64,000 bases of DNA from Niastella soli. GTDB lineage: Bacteria > Bacteroidota > Bacteroidia > Chitinophagales > Chitinophagaceae. The notes under the pieces were generated by a model. It did no database searches. It was not told where the DNA came from and worked only from the letters and a program-made list of their open reading frames with translations. Below, piece by piece: positions 10,014-18,939 of the stretch. Position 1 is the first letter of the stretch, and the number at the start of each line of letters is the position of its first letter. The translations under genes and the position numbers were made by a program. The stretch is taken from the NCBI RefSeq assembly GCF_017742245.1, contig NZ_JAGHKO010000011.1, positions 522,518 to 586,517 of the forward strand, in the 5' to 3' direction.

Positions 10014-10447
10014 GAAGTGGCAATGGGTAAACGGCAAATGGCAGACAGCGGACGGCAGAAGATGGCCAAGATCTGTAAGAGCCTGTCCGCCTTTGGCGGA
10101 TTCGCTATTTGGCTTACCATTTAAGTGGACGGTCGGGGTGAATGGTGAGTAAACTCAAAATTATTTGTGCCTTCCGAGAGTAATCGCGAGCCCACTCACA
10201 ACTCACAACCGGTACCTTCCAACCTGAAAAGGGTATCCGGTAACTGGACTTCCGTAACAAGTAACCCTTATTATTCATAAACTTATCTTCATATCTTCCC
10301 ACTATCTTAGTAAATTCGCATTCCATTACCGTTGCAAATTCAGCGCATCCTGCGCCTTTATCCACCAATGATTGATGAGTCATACCAGTTACAGGTTAAT
10401 AGCTGTTAGCCAAAAACTAATTATTGTAAACTGAACTGCGTCCAATA
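10014..10447. other. Intergenic stretch between glycosidase and sigma factor
   Basis: About 430 bases without a convincing gene. It holds a small hairpin at 10086-10100 (TCCGCC-TTT-GGCGGA), possibly a weak terminator for the glycosidase. A minus-strand open frame at 10114-10383 shows no recognisable domain and is not called. Confidence 0.5.
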
Positions 10448-11023
10448 ATGGAGAACGAGTTGTGTAAACGGATAGCAGACGGCGACGAAGAGGCTTTTGC
10501 CAGCCTTTTTAACCGGTATTATCCTTTATTACGTCCTTTTATATTGAAGTTTACGCATTCTGCAGATAAAACGGAAGAGATGCTGCAGGAGACCTTTCTG
10601 CGCGTATGGTTGAACCGGGACCAACTCCCCGAAGTAGAAAACCTGCAAGCCTGGATCTTTACCATTGCCTCCCGCCAGTGTTTACATGCCATAAGAACAG
10701 AATTGAACCATCGCAAAAAATTAGCCGCCCTGCAGGTCCGGGAAAGCGATCGGGAAGCCAGTACACCGCTGGATGTTACCCAGCTCGCCGAAATAAGCCG
10801 GCTGGTATCACAGGCCGTTAATAATATGCCACCCCAGCGCCAGCGCATTTACCGCATGAGCCGGGAAGAAGGACTCAAACCTGCTGCCATTGCCGAAGCG
10901 CTTTCATTATCAGTAGCTACCGTGAAGAATGCCCTTGTGACTGCCCTGAAAGACATCCGTCATCACCTCGGCGCGGCCGGTCATACCATTAGCCTCGTAT
11001 TTATATTAATAATGTTTTTTTAA
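10448..11023 (+). CDS. ECF-type RNA polymerase sigma-70 factor
   Basis: Extracytoplasmic-function sigma factor that should direct RNA polymerase to the susCD operon downstream. The 191-residue protein has region 2 (about 5-75, ending in EEMLQETFLRVWLNRDQLP and AWIFTIASRQCLHAIR) and region 4 with its helix-turn-helix (about 125-175, MPPQRQRIYRMSREEGLKP then ALSLSVATVKNALVTALKDI). The last residues (ISLVFILIMFF) are hydrophobic, a tail seen in many Bacteroidota ECF factors of Sus loci; whether it contacts the membrane is not known. Gene order sigma-FecR-SusC-SusD is the standard trans-envelope signalling arrangement. Confidence 0.93.
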   Translation: MENELCKRIADGDEEAFASLFNRYYPLLRPFILKFTHSADKTEEMLQETFLRVWLNRDQLPEVENLQAWIFTIASRQCLHAIRTELNHRKKLAALQVRESDREASTPLDVTQLAEISRLVSQAVNNMPPQRQRIYRMSREEGLKPAAIAEALSLSVATVKNALVTALKDIRHHLGAAGHTISLVFILIMFF

Positions 11024-11097
11024 CAATTATTTCAATTTCAATAGTACGTTATTCCTATAGCTGCATCTTACCAGGGAATGATGCCTAAATCAATGTT

Positions 11098-12291
11098 ATG
11101 CAAAAAGATGCTATCAGGTATTTGATAGGGCAATATATGAATGATGAGTTAACTGCTCAACAACAGGCTGAACTATTGCAACTGCTTGGCCAGCACGAAG
11201 AAAGAGAGTTGATTGAGATGCTGCGCGAAATGATGGAAGCGGAATCGGTTGGTGCTACAGCCGTTGATGCGGATGCCATGCAGGCATCCCTGCAACGGGT
11301 ACTGTCGGCTGATAAACCGGTTGCGGAAATGCCGGGACGGGTGTTGACCATCAGTCGCCGCTGGCGTTGGGTGGCTGCTGCTGCCTGTTTGTTGGCCGTT
11401 GGTATTACCGGATATGTGTTGTTGAATAAAAAAAGCACCACTGTTCCGGTTGCTGCTACCTCGAACCCCTATAAAAACGATGTACAGCCGGGTGGCCAGA
11501 AGGCCATGCTGACCCTGGCAGATGGAAAACAGATCGTCCTCGACAGTGCCGGCAATGGTTTGCTGGCGCAGCAGGGCAATGCACAGGTTGTGAAAGAGGG
11601 CGCGGGTTTGAAGTACCAGTCGGCAGGCAGTGGACGATCGGATGTAACGTATAATACGCTCTCAACGCCAAGGGGAGGGGAGTATAAACTGATTTTGCCA
11701 GATGGCAGTAAGGTATGGTTGAACTCGGCCAGTACGCTTCGTTATCCCACTGCATTTACAGGTAGTACCCGTGAAGTGGCACTGGAAGGCGAAGGATATT
11801 TTGAGGTGACTAAACTAGCCGCCAAACCATTTCGTGTAATAACAAAGACGCAGTTTATCGAAGTACTGGGCACTCACTTTAATGTGAATGCATACAGTGA
11901 TGAAGCGGCCACAAAGACAACTTTGTTGGAAGGAAAGGTGAAGGTGATGAATGATGAAAGATCGGCGATCCTGAAACCTGGTGAACAGGCATCTGTATCC
12001 CAATCATCCCAAAAATCCCAACCAATCACAGTTCAGACAGTTGATGTAGAGGAAACAGTAGCCTGGACAAACGGCCAGTTCATATTCAGAGAACAACGGA
12101 TTGAAAGTATAATGAAACAGATAAGCCGCTGGTATAATGTAGAGGTGGCGTTTGCAGGCAAGCCTACTCAGGAGGGGTTTACTGCAACGATACCCCGAAG
12201 CGTACCGGTGTCTAAAGTACTAAGGTATCTGGAGCTCACTACATTGGTGCACTTTAAGATTGACGGTAACAGGATCACAGTATTGCCATGA
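11098..12291 (+). CDS. FecR family anti-sigma factor of the Sus locus
   Basis: Inner-membrane anti-sigma factor paired with the ECF sigma gene 74 bases upstream and signalling from the STN domain of the SusC encoded downstream. The 397-residue protein has an N-terminal cytoplasmic sigma-binding part (QKDAIRYLIGQYMNDELTAQ), a membrane helix (about 89-109, WRWVAAAACLLAVGITGYVLL), a periplasmic FecR domain (TPRGGEYKLILPDGSKVWL, ALEGEGYFEV, VLGTHFNVNAY, LLEGKVKV) and a C-terminal DUF4974-like domain (ESIMKQISRWYNVEVAF). It is complete and of normal length. Confidence 0.93.
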   Translation: MQKDAIRYLIGQYMNDELTAQQQAELLQLLGQHEERELIEMLREMMEAESVGATAVDADAMQASLQRVLSADKPVAEMPGRVLTISRRWRWVAAAACLLAVGITGYVLLNKKSTTVPVAATSNPYKNDVQPGGQKAMLTLADGKQIVLDSAGNGLLAQQGNAQVVKEGAGLKYQSAGSGRSDVTYNTLSTPRGGEYKLILPDGSKVWLNSASTLRYPTAFTGSTREVALEGEGYFEVTKLAAKPFRVITKTQFIEVLGTHFNVNAYSDEAATKTTLLEGKVKVMNDERSAILKPGEQASVSQSSQKSQPITVQTVDVEETVAWTNGQFIFREQRIESIMKQISRWYNVEVAFAGKPTQEGFTATIPRSVPVSKVLRYLELTTLVHFKIDGNRITVLP

Positions 12292-12477
12292 AGAATTGAA
12301 AGTTGCTAAAACAAAAAGCCAGCGATGCTGAGAACATCCCTGGCCTCGAAGATCCCGGCTTAGCCGGGAAGGAGGTTTGAGTAACATCATAATTGAATAG
12401 TCTGCGACGACTATGGCCTTCCCTCGACAACGATCGAACGGGAATGGATATTTATTCACCCAAACCAAGGCAAAAGT
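12292..12477 (+). promoter_or_regulatory. Structured leader of the susC operon
   Basis: The 186 bases between fecR and susC contain a GC-rich hairpin at 12353-12369 (TCCCGGCT-T-AGCCGGGA). A second possible pairing, GCCAG/CTGGC, spans about 12318-12344. This is where the ECF-dependent promoter should lie, and the hairpins could be in the 5' untranslated leader. No match to a named riboswitch was recognised. Confidence 0.35.
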
Positions 12478-15400
12478 ATGCAAAAAACTGCTTTAGTCTG
12501 CCGCAGCTTTATCGCAGGCATGGCTATTACCCGTCGAAATGCAAGTGATGGCGGGTGTGAGAAAAACAGTTCGTGGAAAAAATTATTGTGCGTAATGAAA
12601 CTGACGTTTATTTTCTTGACCGTTGCATTTTTGAATGTAAGTGCACGAGGACTTTCGCAAAGTGTTACCATCAAAGTAAAAAATGCGCCGCTGGCGCAGG
12701 TGTTCCGGGAAATTGAAAGACAAACCGGTTATGTTTTTATCTATGGTAAATCCATGTTGGAGAAAACCACCTCGGTCAATCTGCAGGTGGCCAATGCCGC
12801 CCTTCCGGAGGTGCTGAATCTTTGTTTTCGCAACCAGGGCATCACCTACACCGTTGAAGACAATAAATACATTATAGTAAAACCAAAGCCAGCCGCCGCG
12901 GCGTCGCTGCCATTGGTGAAGCAGGCCAGTAATCTGTTATACGGTGACCCTGTCAAAGGCCGGGTTACGGCAGATGATGGCACGCCGTTAAACGGTGCTT
13001 CCATTGTAATTAAGGGTTCCACCGTAAGCGGTATGGCCAATAATGATGGCGTTTTTACAATAAACGCTGCTGAAGGCGATGTGCTGGTGGTATCGTTTGT
13101 TGGCTTTGAAACGCGGGAAATAAAAGTAACCGGAGCTATGCTCGGCAGTATGCTGTCAGTAACATTGAAAGCCAAGAGATCGCTGCTCGATGAAATGGTG
13201 GTGATTGCTTATGGTACTACTTCTTTAAGAAAGAGTACCGGTTCGGTAAGCTCTGTTACTGCGCAGGAAATCTCCAAACAACCGGTGGCCAATCCGCTGG
13301 CGGCCTTACCCGGCCGGATAAGCGGCGCGGTTATAGCGCAGGACAATGGCATGCCCGGCAGTGCGGTGAAGATACAGATCAGGGGACAGGGGTCATTATC
13401 ACAGGGCGACGTGCCATTGTTTATCATCGATGGCGTTCCTTTTACCAATTTTAATGGCGGTTCTCCGGCCACCGATAACCTGAATGCATTTGGGACCTCC
13501 GGCGCCAATGGCGGCGTGAGTCCGTTTAGTTTGATCAATCCAAATGATATCGAACGCATCGATGTGTTGAAGGATGCCGACGCCACCTCTATTTATGGCT
13601 CACGCGGCGCCAATGGGGTGATCATGATCACTACAAAAAAAGGCAAGGCCGGTAAAACAACAGTGAATGCCAGTTTTTACCAGGGTACGGGTAAGGTATC
13701 GCGGTTTATTCCCATGCTGAACCTGGAACAATACCTCGCCATGCGACGGGAAGCGTTTACCAATAGCAATCAAACACCAACAGCCGCCAATGCGCCTGAT
13801 CTGAAAGTATGGGACACTACTAAAAGCACCGACTGGCAAAAATTCCTGTTGGGTGGAACGGCCCATACCACCGATGCGCAGGCTAGCATTTCAGGGGGAA
13901 ATGGCGGCACCCGCTTTTTGTTTAATTCAGCTTACCATAGAGAGACGACTGTTTTTCCTGGCAATAATGAAGCAAAGAGATTGTCATTCCGGTTGAACGC
14001 AGATCATACAACCCGGGATAACAAGTTCAATATCGGGGTAATGGTTTCCTATGCCAATGACGTAACCAATTTATTGGCAGATGATATCTCTTCTGCGTAT
14101 AACCTGCCGCCCAATTTACCATTATACAATGCAGATGGCACTTTGTACTGGTACAGTGGGTTTACCAATCCGCTGGGCCGGTTAAAGAAAACCTACAAGG
14201 GTAACAGTAATAACCTGATCGGTAATCTTACTCTCAGGTATACAATACTGCCTGGTTTGAACCTGAAAGCAACGCTGGGCTATACGAAAACCGATCTGGA
14301 CCAGAAAAAAGCAAATCCCTATTCTTCAGACAACCCAACCAGCACCTTAGGCAGCTATGCTTATTTCGCCGACAATAAAGCTGGGAATTATATTATAGAA
14401 CCAACCATCGATTATACCCGTAAGCTGGGCGAAGGTAAACTGACGGCATTGGCCGGCGCCAGTTTGCAAAGCAATACGGCCGACGGGTATCAAATTTATG
14501 CCAGTAATTACTCCAGTGAAGCGCTGTTAGGTTCCATGATCGCTGCCGGTACGCTACAGGTTTATTATAATAACATTCAACGGTATAAATATGCCGCAGG
14601 TTTTGGCCGGTTAACTTACGATTACAAGGGCAAATATATTGTGAACGCCAATTTCCGGCGCGATGGTTCTTCCCGTTTTGCCCCCGCCAACCGGTTTAAT
14701 AATTTTGGTTCCGTTGGCGCTGCCTGGGTTTTCTCCGAAGAAATGTTTGCACGAAATGATCTTTCCTTCCTTTCATTTGGCAAGCTGCGTGGCAGCATCG
14801 GTACTTCCGGCAACGACCAGATCTCGAACTACCTGTACCTCGATCTGTATAATGCCGGTACCCCCTTATTGGGCAATGGTACTTTGAACCCGCAACCAGT
14901 ACTGTTGAATGATAATATTCAATGGGAGTCGCGCAGGAAATATGATATAGGGATTGATCTGGGCTTCTTAAGAGACCGGATCCTGTTGACAGCAAACTAT
15001 TATGAAACCCGCTCCGGTAACCAGATCTCTTCTGTTTCGATGCCCACGCAAACGGGTATCAGTGCCAAAACGGTCAATATACCAGCGGTTATTACCAATA
15101 CCGGTGTTGAATTTGATCTGCGGACCACTAATATAAAGACCAAGGAGCTGGAATGGAAAACCGCGTTGAATGTTACGTTCAACCGCAACAAACTGGTGAA
15201 ATGGCCGGGGCTGGAAAATTCATTCAATGCATCTTCTTATATCGTTGGCAAACCACTCAATGTAGCACAGCTGTATCATTTTCAGGGTATCGATCCAGCT
15301 ACTGGTGTGGCTGTGTATGACGATAAAGATGGCAGCGGTTCTATTACAAGCGCCGGCGACCGGTATGCAATGCCCATGGGCAACCCTTATTACGGCGGTT

Positions 15401-15885
15401 TGTCAAATACCGTTATCTATAAGAATTTCCAACTGGATGTAACTTTTCAATTCAACCACCGCAAGGCGAGGACCAATCTGTTCCCTTCACCGGTGCCGGT
15501 TGGCAGTTTGTTGAACCAGAATACATCGGTGCTGAATCACTGGATGAAAACCGGAGATGCAGCTATGTATCCCGCTTACAAAACTTCAGGCGCTGATTAC
15601 AATTATTCTGCTTCTGATGTGACCTGGGGCGATGCGTCGTTTGCAAAATTGCGTTCCGCAAGTCTCGCCTATATGGTGCCGCAGGCCTGGATCAAACGGT
15701 TAAAGATGGCTGATTGTACCATTTCTGTACAGGGACAGAATCTATTCCTGTTCTCCAAAAACAAATACCTGTACGATCCGGAGACAACCATCCAGGGTGG
15801 TCCTGCGGGTATTGGTACCGGTACCCTGGGTGCAGTAATGCCACCCCTGCGCACGATAGTGTTTGGAATTAATTGTTCATTCTAA
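12478..15885 (+). CDS. SusC/RagA-type TonB-linked outer-membrane transporter
   Basis: Outer-membrane channel that works with the SusD lipoprotein encoded next to import glycans or peptides. The 1135-residue protein starts with an extended N-terminus (MQKTALVCRSFIAGMAI) before the hydrophobic signal segment (MKLTFIFLTVAFLNVSARG, from residue 40). This extension is common in Chitinophaga-type SusC proteins, so I keep ATG 12478; ATG 12595 is the alternative. An STN domain follows (about 62-133), then a carboxypeptidase-regulatory-like domain (about 158-236), the TonB box (DEMVVIAYG), and a SusC plug with IQIRGQGSLSQGDVPLFIID and ERIDVLKDADATSIYGSRG. The barrel ends in FGINCSF. The STN domain links it to the upstream FecR and sigma factor. 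Confidence 0.95.
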   Translation: MQKTALVCRSFIAGMAITRRNASDGGCEKNSSWKKLLCVMKLTFIFLTVAFLNVSARGLSQSVTIKVKNAPLAQVFREIERQTGYVFIYGKSMLEKTTSVNLQVANAALPEVLNLCFRNQGITYTVEDNKYIIVKPKPAAAASLPLVKQASNLLYGDPVKGRVTADDGTPLNGASIVIKGSTVSGMANNDGVFTINAAEGDVLVVSFVGFETREIKVTGAMLGSMLSVTLKAKRSLLDEMVVIAYGTTSLRKSTGSVSSVTAQEISKQPVANPLAALPGRISGAVIAQDNGMPGSAVKIQIRGQGSLSQGDVPLFIIDGVPFTNFNGGSPATDNLNAFGTSGANGGVSPFSLINPNDIERIDVLKDADATSIYGSRGANGVIMITTKKGKAGKTTVNASFYQGTGKVSRFIPMLNLEQYLAMRREAFTNSNQTPTAANAPDLKVWDTTKSTDWQKFLLGGTAHTTDAQASISGGNGGTRFLFNSAYHRETTVFPGNNEAKRLSFRLNADHTTRDNKFNIGVMVSYANDVTNLLADDISSAYNLPPNLPLYNADGTLYWYSGFTNPLGRLKKTYKGNSNNLIGNLTLRYTILPGLNLKATLGYTKTDLDQKKANPYSSDNPTSTLGSYAYFADNKAGNYIIEPTIDYTRKLGEGKLTALAGASLQSNTADGYQIYASNYSSEALLGSMIAAGTLQVYYNNIQRYKYAAGFGRLTYDYKGKYIVNANFRRDGSSRFAPANRFNNFGSVGAAWVFSEEMFARNDLSFLSFGKLRGSIGTSGNDQISNYLYLDLYNAGTPLLGNGTLNPQPVLLNDNIQWESRRKYDIGIDLGFLRDRILLTANYYETRSGNQISSVSMPTQTGISAKTVNIPAVITNTGVEFDLRTTNIKTKELEWKTALNVTFNRNKLVKWPGLENSFNASSYIVGKPLNVAQLYHFQGIDPATGVAVYDDKDGSGSITSAGDRYAMPMGNPYYGGLSNTVIYKNFQLDVTFQFNHRKARTNLFPSPVPVGSLLNQNTSVLNHWMKTGDAAMYPAYKTSGADYNYSASDVTWGDASFAKLRSASLAYMVPQAWIKRLKMADCTISVQGQNLFLFSKNKYLYDPETTIQGGPAGIGTGTLGAVMPPLRTIVFGINCSF

Positions 15886-15896
15886 GACTGCTGACT

Positions 15897-17267
15897 ATGA
15901 TTCGTAAAAACAGCTCCATACAAATATATTTTGGGACCATGGCCATGGCCTTGTCCCTGTTTCTGACTTCCTGTAAAAAGTTCACTGAAATTGGATCGCC
16001 TCCCACGCAGGTACTCACCCCCGATGTGTTCACCAGCGATATAACTGCTTCCAGTGCAATAATGGGATTGTATACCGGTAATGTAGCTACCCAGATGCTG
16101 GTGCCTTATACTATGTATCCGGGCATGTCGGCCGATGATGTGCAATACAATACCCCCAGTTCTGATTATGACGGGTATGAGAATAATACGATCTCCATTA
16201 ACAATAACCTAAACGCCAATGCCTGGTATTTCGCCTATCAATATTTGCGGAATATCAACTACGACATAGTTGGCTTATCGGCATCAACCACCCTTACGGA
16301 ATCTGTAAAGAACCAGTTATTGGGGGAAGCAAAATTCCTGCGGGCGTTTGTGTTATTTGAATTGGTGAATATTTATGGCGATGTGCCCATGCCGCTTGGT
16401 AATAATGATCAGGAAAATGCTTTTCTGCCCCGGACGTCAGCACAAGAGGTATGGACACAGATCATTGCTGATCTGAAAGAAGCGCAATTATTATTGCCAG
16501 AAACCTATACCGGTACCTTCCGTGCGCGCATCAATAAATGGGCCGCCACCACTTTGCTGGCAAGATGTTATCTGTACAATAAAGACTATTCCAATGCAGA
16601 AGCAGCCGCTGCCAAAGTGATCGATTCAAAAGCATACGGCATAGTGGCGCCGGCCAGTGCCTTTGTAAATAACAGCAACGAGATCATTTGGCAAATTGCC
16701 AATACTACCGGCATCAGCACCTATGGCGCCAATTATAATTCGGCCGCCAACAGCTTGCCTAATTACAGCCTGTACGATACGCTGTACAGATCATTTGAAA
16801 CTGGCGATCTGCGTAAAACCAACTGGACCTCCGATACCACGGCAAGCGGGGTGACCTATCACCGGGTAACCAAATACAAAATCCGAAGCGGTACTACCGG
16901 TAATGAATACAATGTAGCACTGCGTTTTGCAGAACTGTACCTCATCAGGGGGGAAGCTCGCGCGCAGCAGGACAAACTGGCCCTCGCAAAGAGTGATATC
17001 GATGTGTTGCGTAACCGTGCGGGATTAACCGGTCTGTCTGCAACATTGACCAAAGACGAGCTCTTGCTGGCGATCGAGCAGGAAAGAAAGGTAGAATTGT
17101 TTGGCGAATGGGGCCATCGGTGGTTCGATCTGAAAAGGACCAATCGCGCGGCCATCGTGATCGGTGGACAAAAAAAGAATACCTGGAAAAGCACTGCCGT
17201 TTTGTATCCGGTACCCGATGCACAACGATTGTTAAATACCAGTCTGTCGCAAAACGACGGCTATTAG
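15897..17267 (+). CDS. SusD/RagB-type nutrient-binding lipoprotein
   Basis: Surface lipoprotein that forms the lid of the SusC channel and binds the substrate. The 456-residue protein has a lipoprotein signal with lipobox LTSC (Cys26). It has the alpha-helical TPR-like body typical of the family: LLGEAKFLRAFVLFELVNIYGDVP, LGEAKFLRA and the C-terminal FAELYLIRGEARAQ ... ERKVELFGEWGHRWFDLKR. ATG 15897 is chosen 11 bases after the susC stop; an upstream in-frame ATT-type extension overlapping susC has no support. Substrate is not deducible. Confidence 0.95.
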   Translation: MIRKNSSIQIYFGTMAMALSLFLTSCKKFTEIGSPPTQVLTPDVFTSDITASSAIMGLYTGNVATQMLVPYTMYPGMSADDVQYNTPSSDYDGYENNTISINNNLNANAWYFAYQYLRNINYDIVGLSASTTLTESVKNQLLGEAKFLRAFVLFELVNIYGDVPMPLGNNDQENAFLPRTSAQEVWTQIIADLKEAQLLLPETYTGTFRARINKWAATTLLARCYLYNKDYSNAEAAAAKVIDSKAYGIVAPASAFVNNSNEIIWQIANTTGISTYGANYNSAANSLPNYSLYDTLYRSFETGDLRKTNWTSDTTASGVTYHRVTKYKIRSGTTGNEYNVALRFAELYLIRGEARAQQDKLALAKSDIDVLRNRAGLTGLSATLTKDELLLAIEQERKVELFGEWGHRWFDLKRTNRAAIVIGGQKKNTWKSTAVLYPVPDAQRLLNTSLSQNDGY

Positions 17268-17288
17268 TAACCATTATAACCATTACAA

Positions 17289-18749
17289 ATGAACAAAGGA
17301 ATCATGTTGGCAGCAACGCTCACCGTGGTAAGCCATGGATTGCTGCAGGCACAAAATGCCAAAGACACTACCCGGCAATATTATTACCGGCTGGCCACTT
17401 CAAAGGAGACGGCTGACAGGGCGTTGGTGACCGGTAAGTTATACGATGGGTTAAAAAGTAATAAAGAACAGGATTGGATACTGGCGTTGAATATGTTCAG
17501 TGTGATGAAAAAGAAAGCAACCAGCGATTCTTTATTAACGGTGATAAAAGCCCGTTTTCCCAAAGGCGAAACCTGGCGGAACGAAGACGTGCAAACCATT
17601 TATAATGCCGGCAATGCAGCTGAAAAGGAAACGGCTTATAAAAAATGGCTTCAGCAGTATCCCATGAACAGGTTTGAAGGCAGCAGGATCATCTACGATT
17701 ATGCATCTAATAGTGTGGCCAGTGCGTTTGCAGAAGAAAAGAATGTAAAGAAGGCCTTGTATTATAGCAACCTGTGCCAAACTCCGGCGTGGAAAGGGGA
17801 GGCCTGGGCTGGTGTTGCTACCCGGCTGGAAAAGAACGGATATACGGCGGAGGCATTGCCCTTATTTAAAAAGGCGATGGCCAATGCTTATGCGTTTAAA
17901 ACTACCCGTACAAAAGAAGAAGGGGCGCAGTTCGCTGCAATGGGGTATAGAGGATATTCCACTTCCATTGCCCGTATTTATCTGAAGCAAAAAGAGAATG
18001 ACAGCGCGCTGGCATATATTCAAAAAGCCTATGCAGAAGGTAAAAATGGGGCAGTAAATTATACTTATTCAGAGATCTTACAGGCATTGGGCCGCGATAA
18101 AGAAGCATTTGAGAAAGCCGATGAATTTGTGCAAACCGGTGAGGCTGAAAAGCAATTCAAAGAGATGCACAAAGCACTGTATGAAAAGCTGAATACCGGA
18201 GGCAAACCGTATGCGGAGTATATGAAGGAGATGGAAGCTGCTATTACAAAAAAGGTGATCGAGAACCTGAAGAACACCATTGTTAATAAACCTTCGCCTG
18301 CATGGGTGCTAAAAGATGTAAACGGAAATACAGTAAATTCAGAAAGCCTTAAAGGCAAGGTAGTGGTACTCGATTTCTGGGCGACCTGGTGTGGTCCCTG
18401 CAAACGTTCTTTCCCTGCTATGCAAATGGCCGTGAATAAATTTAAGGACAATCCCAATGTACAGTTCCTGTTTATTCATACCTGGGAAAAAGGAGCCGGT
18501 GATGCCACCGCTGCTGCCAAAAAATATATTGATGACAATAAGTTTCCTTTCCAGGTGCTGATGGACCTGAAAGACCCCGAAACAGGTAGTAACAACGTCG
18601 TTGAAAGTTTTGGTATCTCGGGCATCCCAACCAAATTCATTCTCGATAAAAATGGTAACATCCGATTCAGGGTTACCGGTTTTACCGGATCTGACGAAGC
18701 TGCGGTGGAAGAGATTTCCGCAATGATAGAAATGGTAGAGAGATCATAG
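17289..18749 (+). CDS. TlpA-like thioredoxin-fold protein with helical-repeat N-terminus
   Basis: Secreted or periplasmic thiol-disulfide oxidoreductase. The 486-residue protein has a signal peptide (MNKGIMLAATLTVVSHGLLQAQ), then about 310 residues of alpha-helical TPR-like sequence. A C-terminal redoxin/TlpA domain starts near 330 with the active-site motif WCGPC (Trp367-Cys371) inside KVVVLDFWATWCGPCKRSFP, followed by GISGIPTKFILDKNG, which carries the cis-proline. It begins 21 bases after susD and ends before a strong hairpin, so it is the last gene of the Sus operon. TlpA-like genes often close susCD operons in this phylum; the physiological thiol substrate is unknown. Confidence 0.9.
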   Translation: MNKGIMLAATLTVVSHGLLQAQNAKDTTRQYYYRLATSKETADRALVTGKLYDGLKSNKEQDWILALNMFSVMKKKATSDSLLTVIKARFPKGETWRNEDVQTIYNAGNAAEKETAYKKWLQQYPMNRFEGSRIIYDYASNSVASAFAEEKNVKKALYYSNLCQTPAWKGEAWAGVATRLEKNGYTAEALPLFKKAMANAYAFKTTRTKEEGAQFAAMGYRGYSTSIARIYLKQKENDSALAYIQKAYAEGKNGAVNYTYSEILQALGRDKEAFEKADEFVQTGEAEKQFKEMHKALYEKLNTGGKPYAEYMKEMEAAITKKVIENLKNTIVNKPSPAWVLKDVNGNTVNSESLKGKVVVLDFWATWCGPCKRSFPAMQMAVNKFKDNPNVQFLFIHTWEKGAGDATAAAKKYIDDNKFPFQVLMDLKDPETGSNNVVESFGISGIPTKFILDKNGNIRFRVTGFTGSDEAAVEEISAMIEMVERS

Positions 18750-18768
18750 CTAAGGAATTAGCATAAGT

Positions 18769-18808
18769 CATAATGAAAAATGCAGCTTGCGCTGCATTTT
18801 TCATTATG
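18769..18808. terminator. Strong terminator of the Sus operon
   Basis: A perfect 18-bp inverted repeat (18769-18786 and 18791-18808) with a 4-base loop TTGC. The stem contains an A5 run on the left and a T5 run on the right, so it can act in both directions. It lies 20 bases after the TlpA-like gene. Confidence 0.85.
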
Positions 18809-18939
18809 GGTATAACCTTTGCATAATTTACATGGCATACCAAACCAATCCCCACTAAATAAATAACTCTCTGTAGCAGTGTTCGGGCTTTCTATAGCCT
18901 GATGGATCATTTTTTAAACCATTTAAAAATGAAACTACC

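Noticed and set aside
10114-10383. Minus-strand open frame of 89 residues between glycosidase and sigma genes
   Set aside because: No domain, no coupling to neighbours, and composition not gene-like. Left as intergenic.
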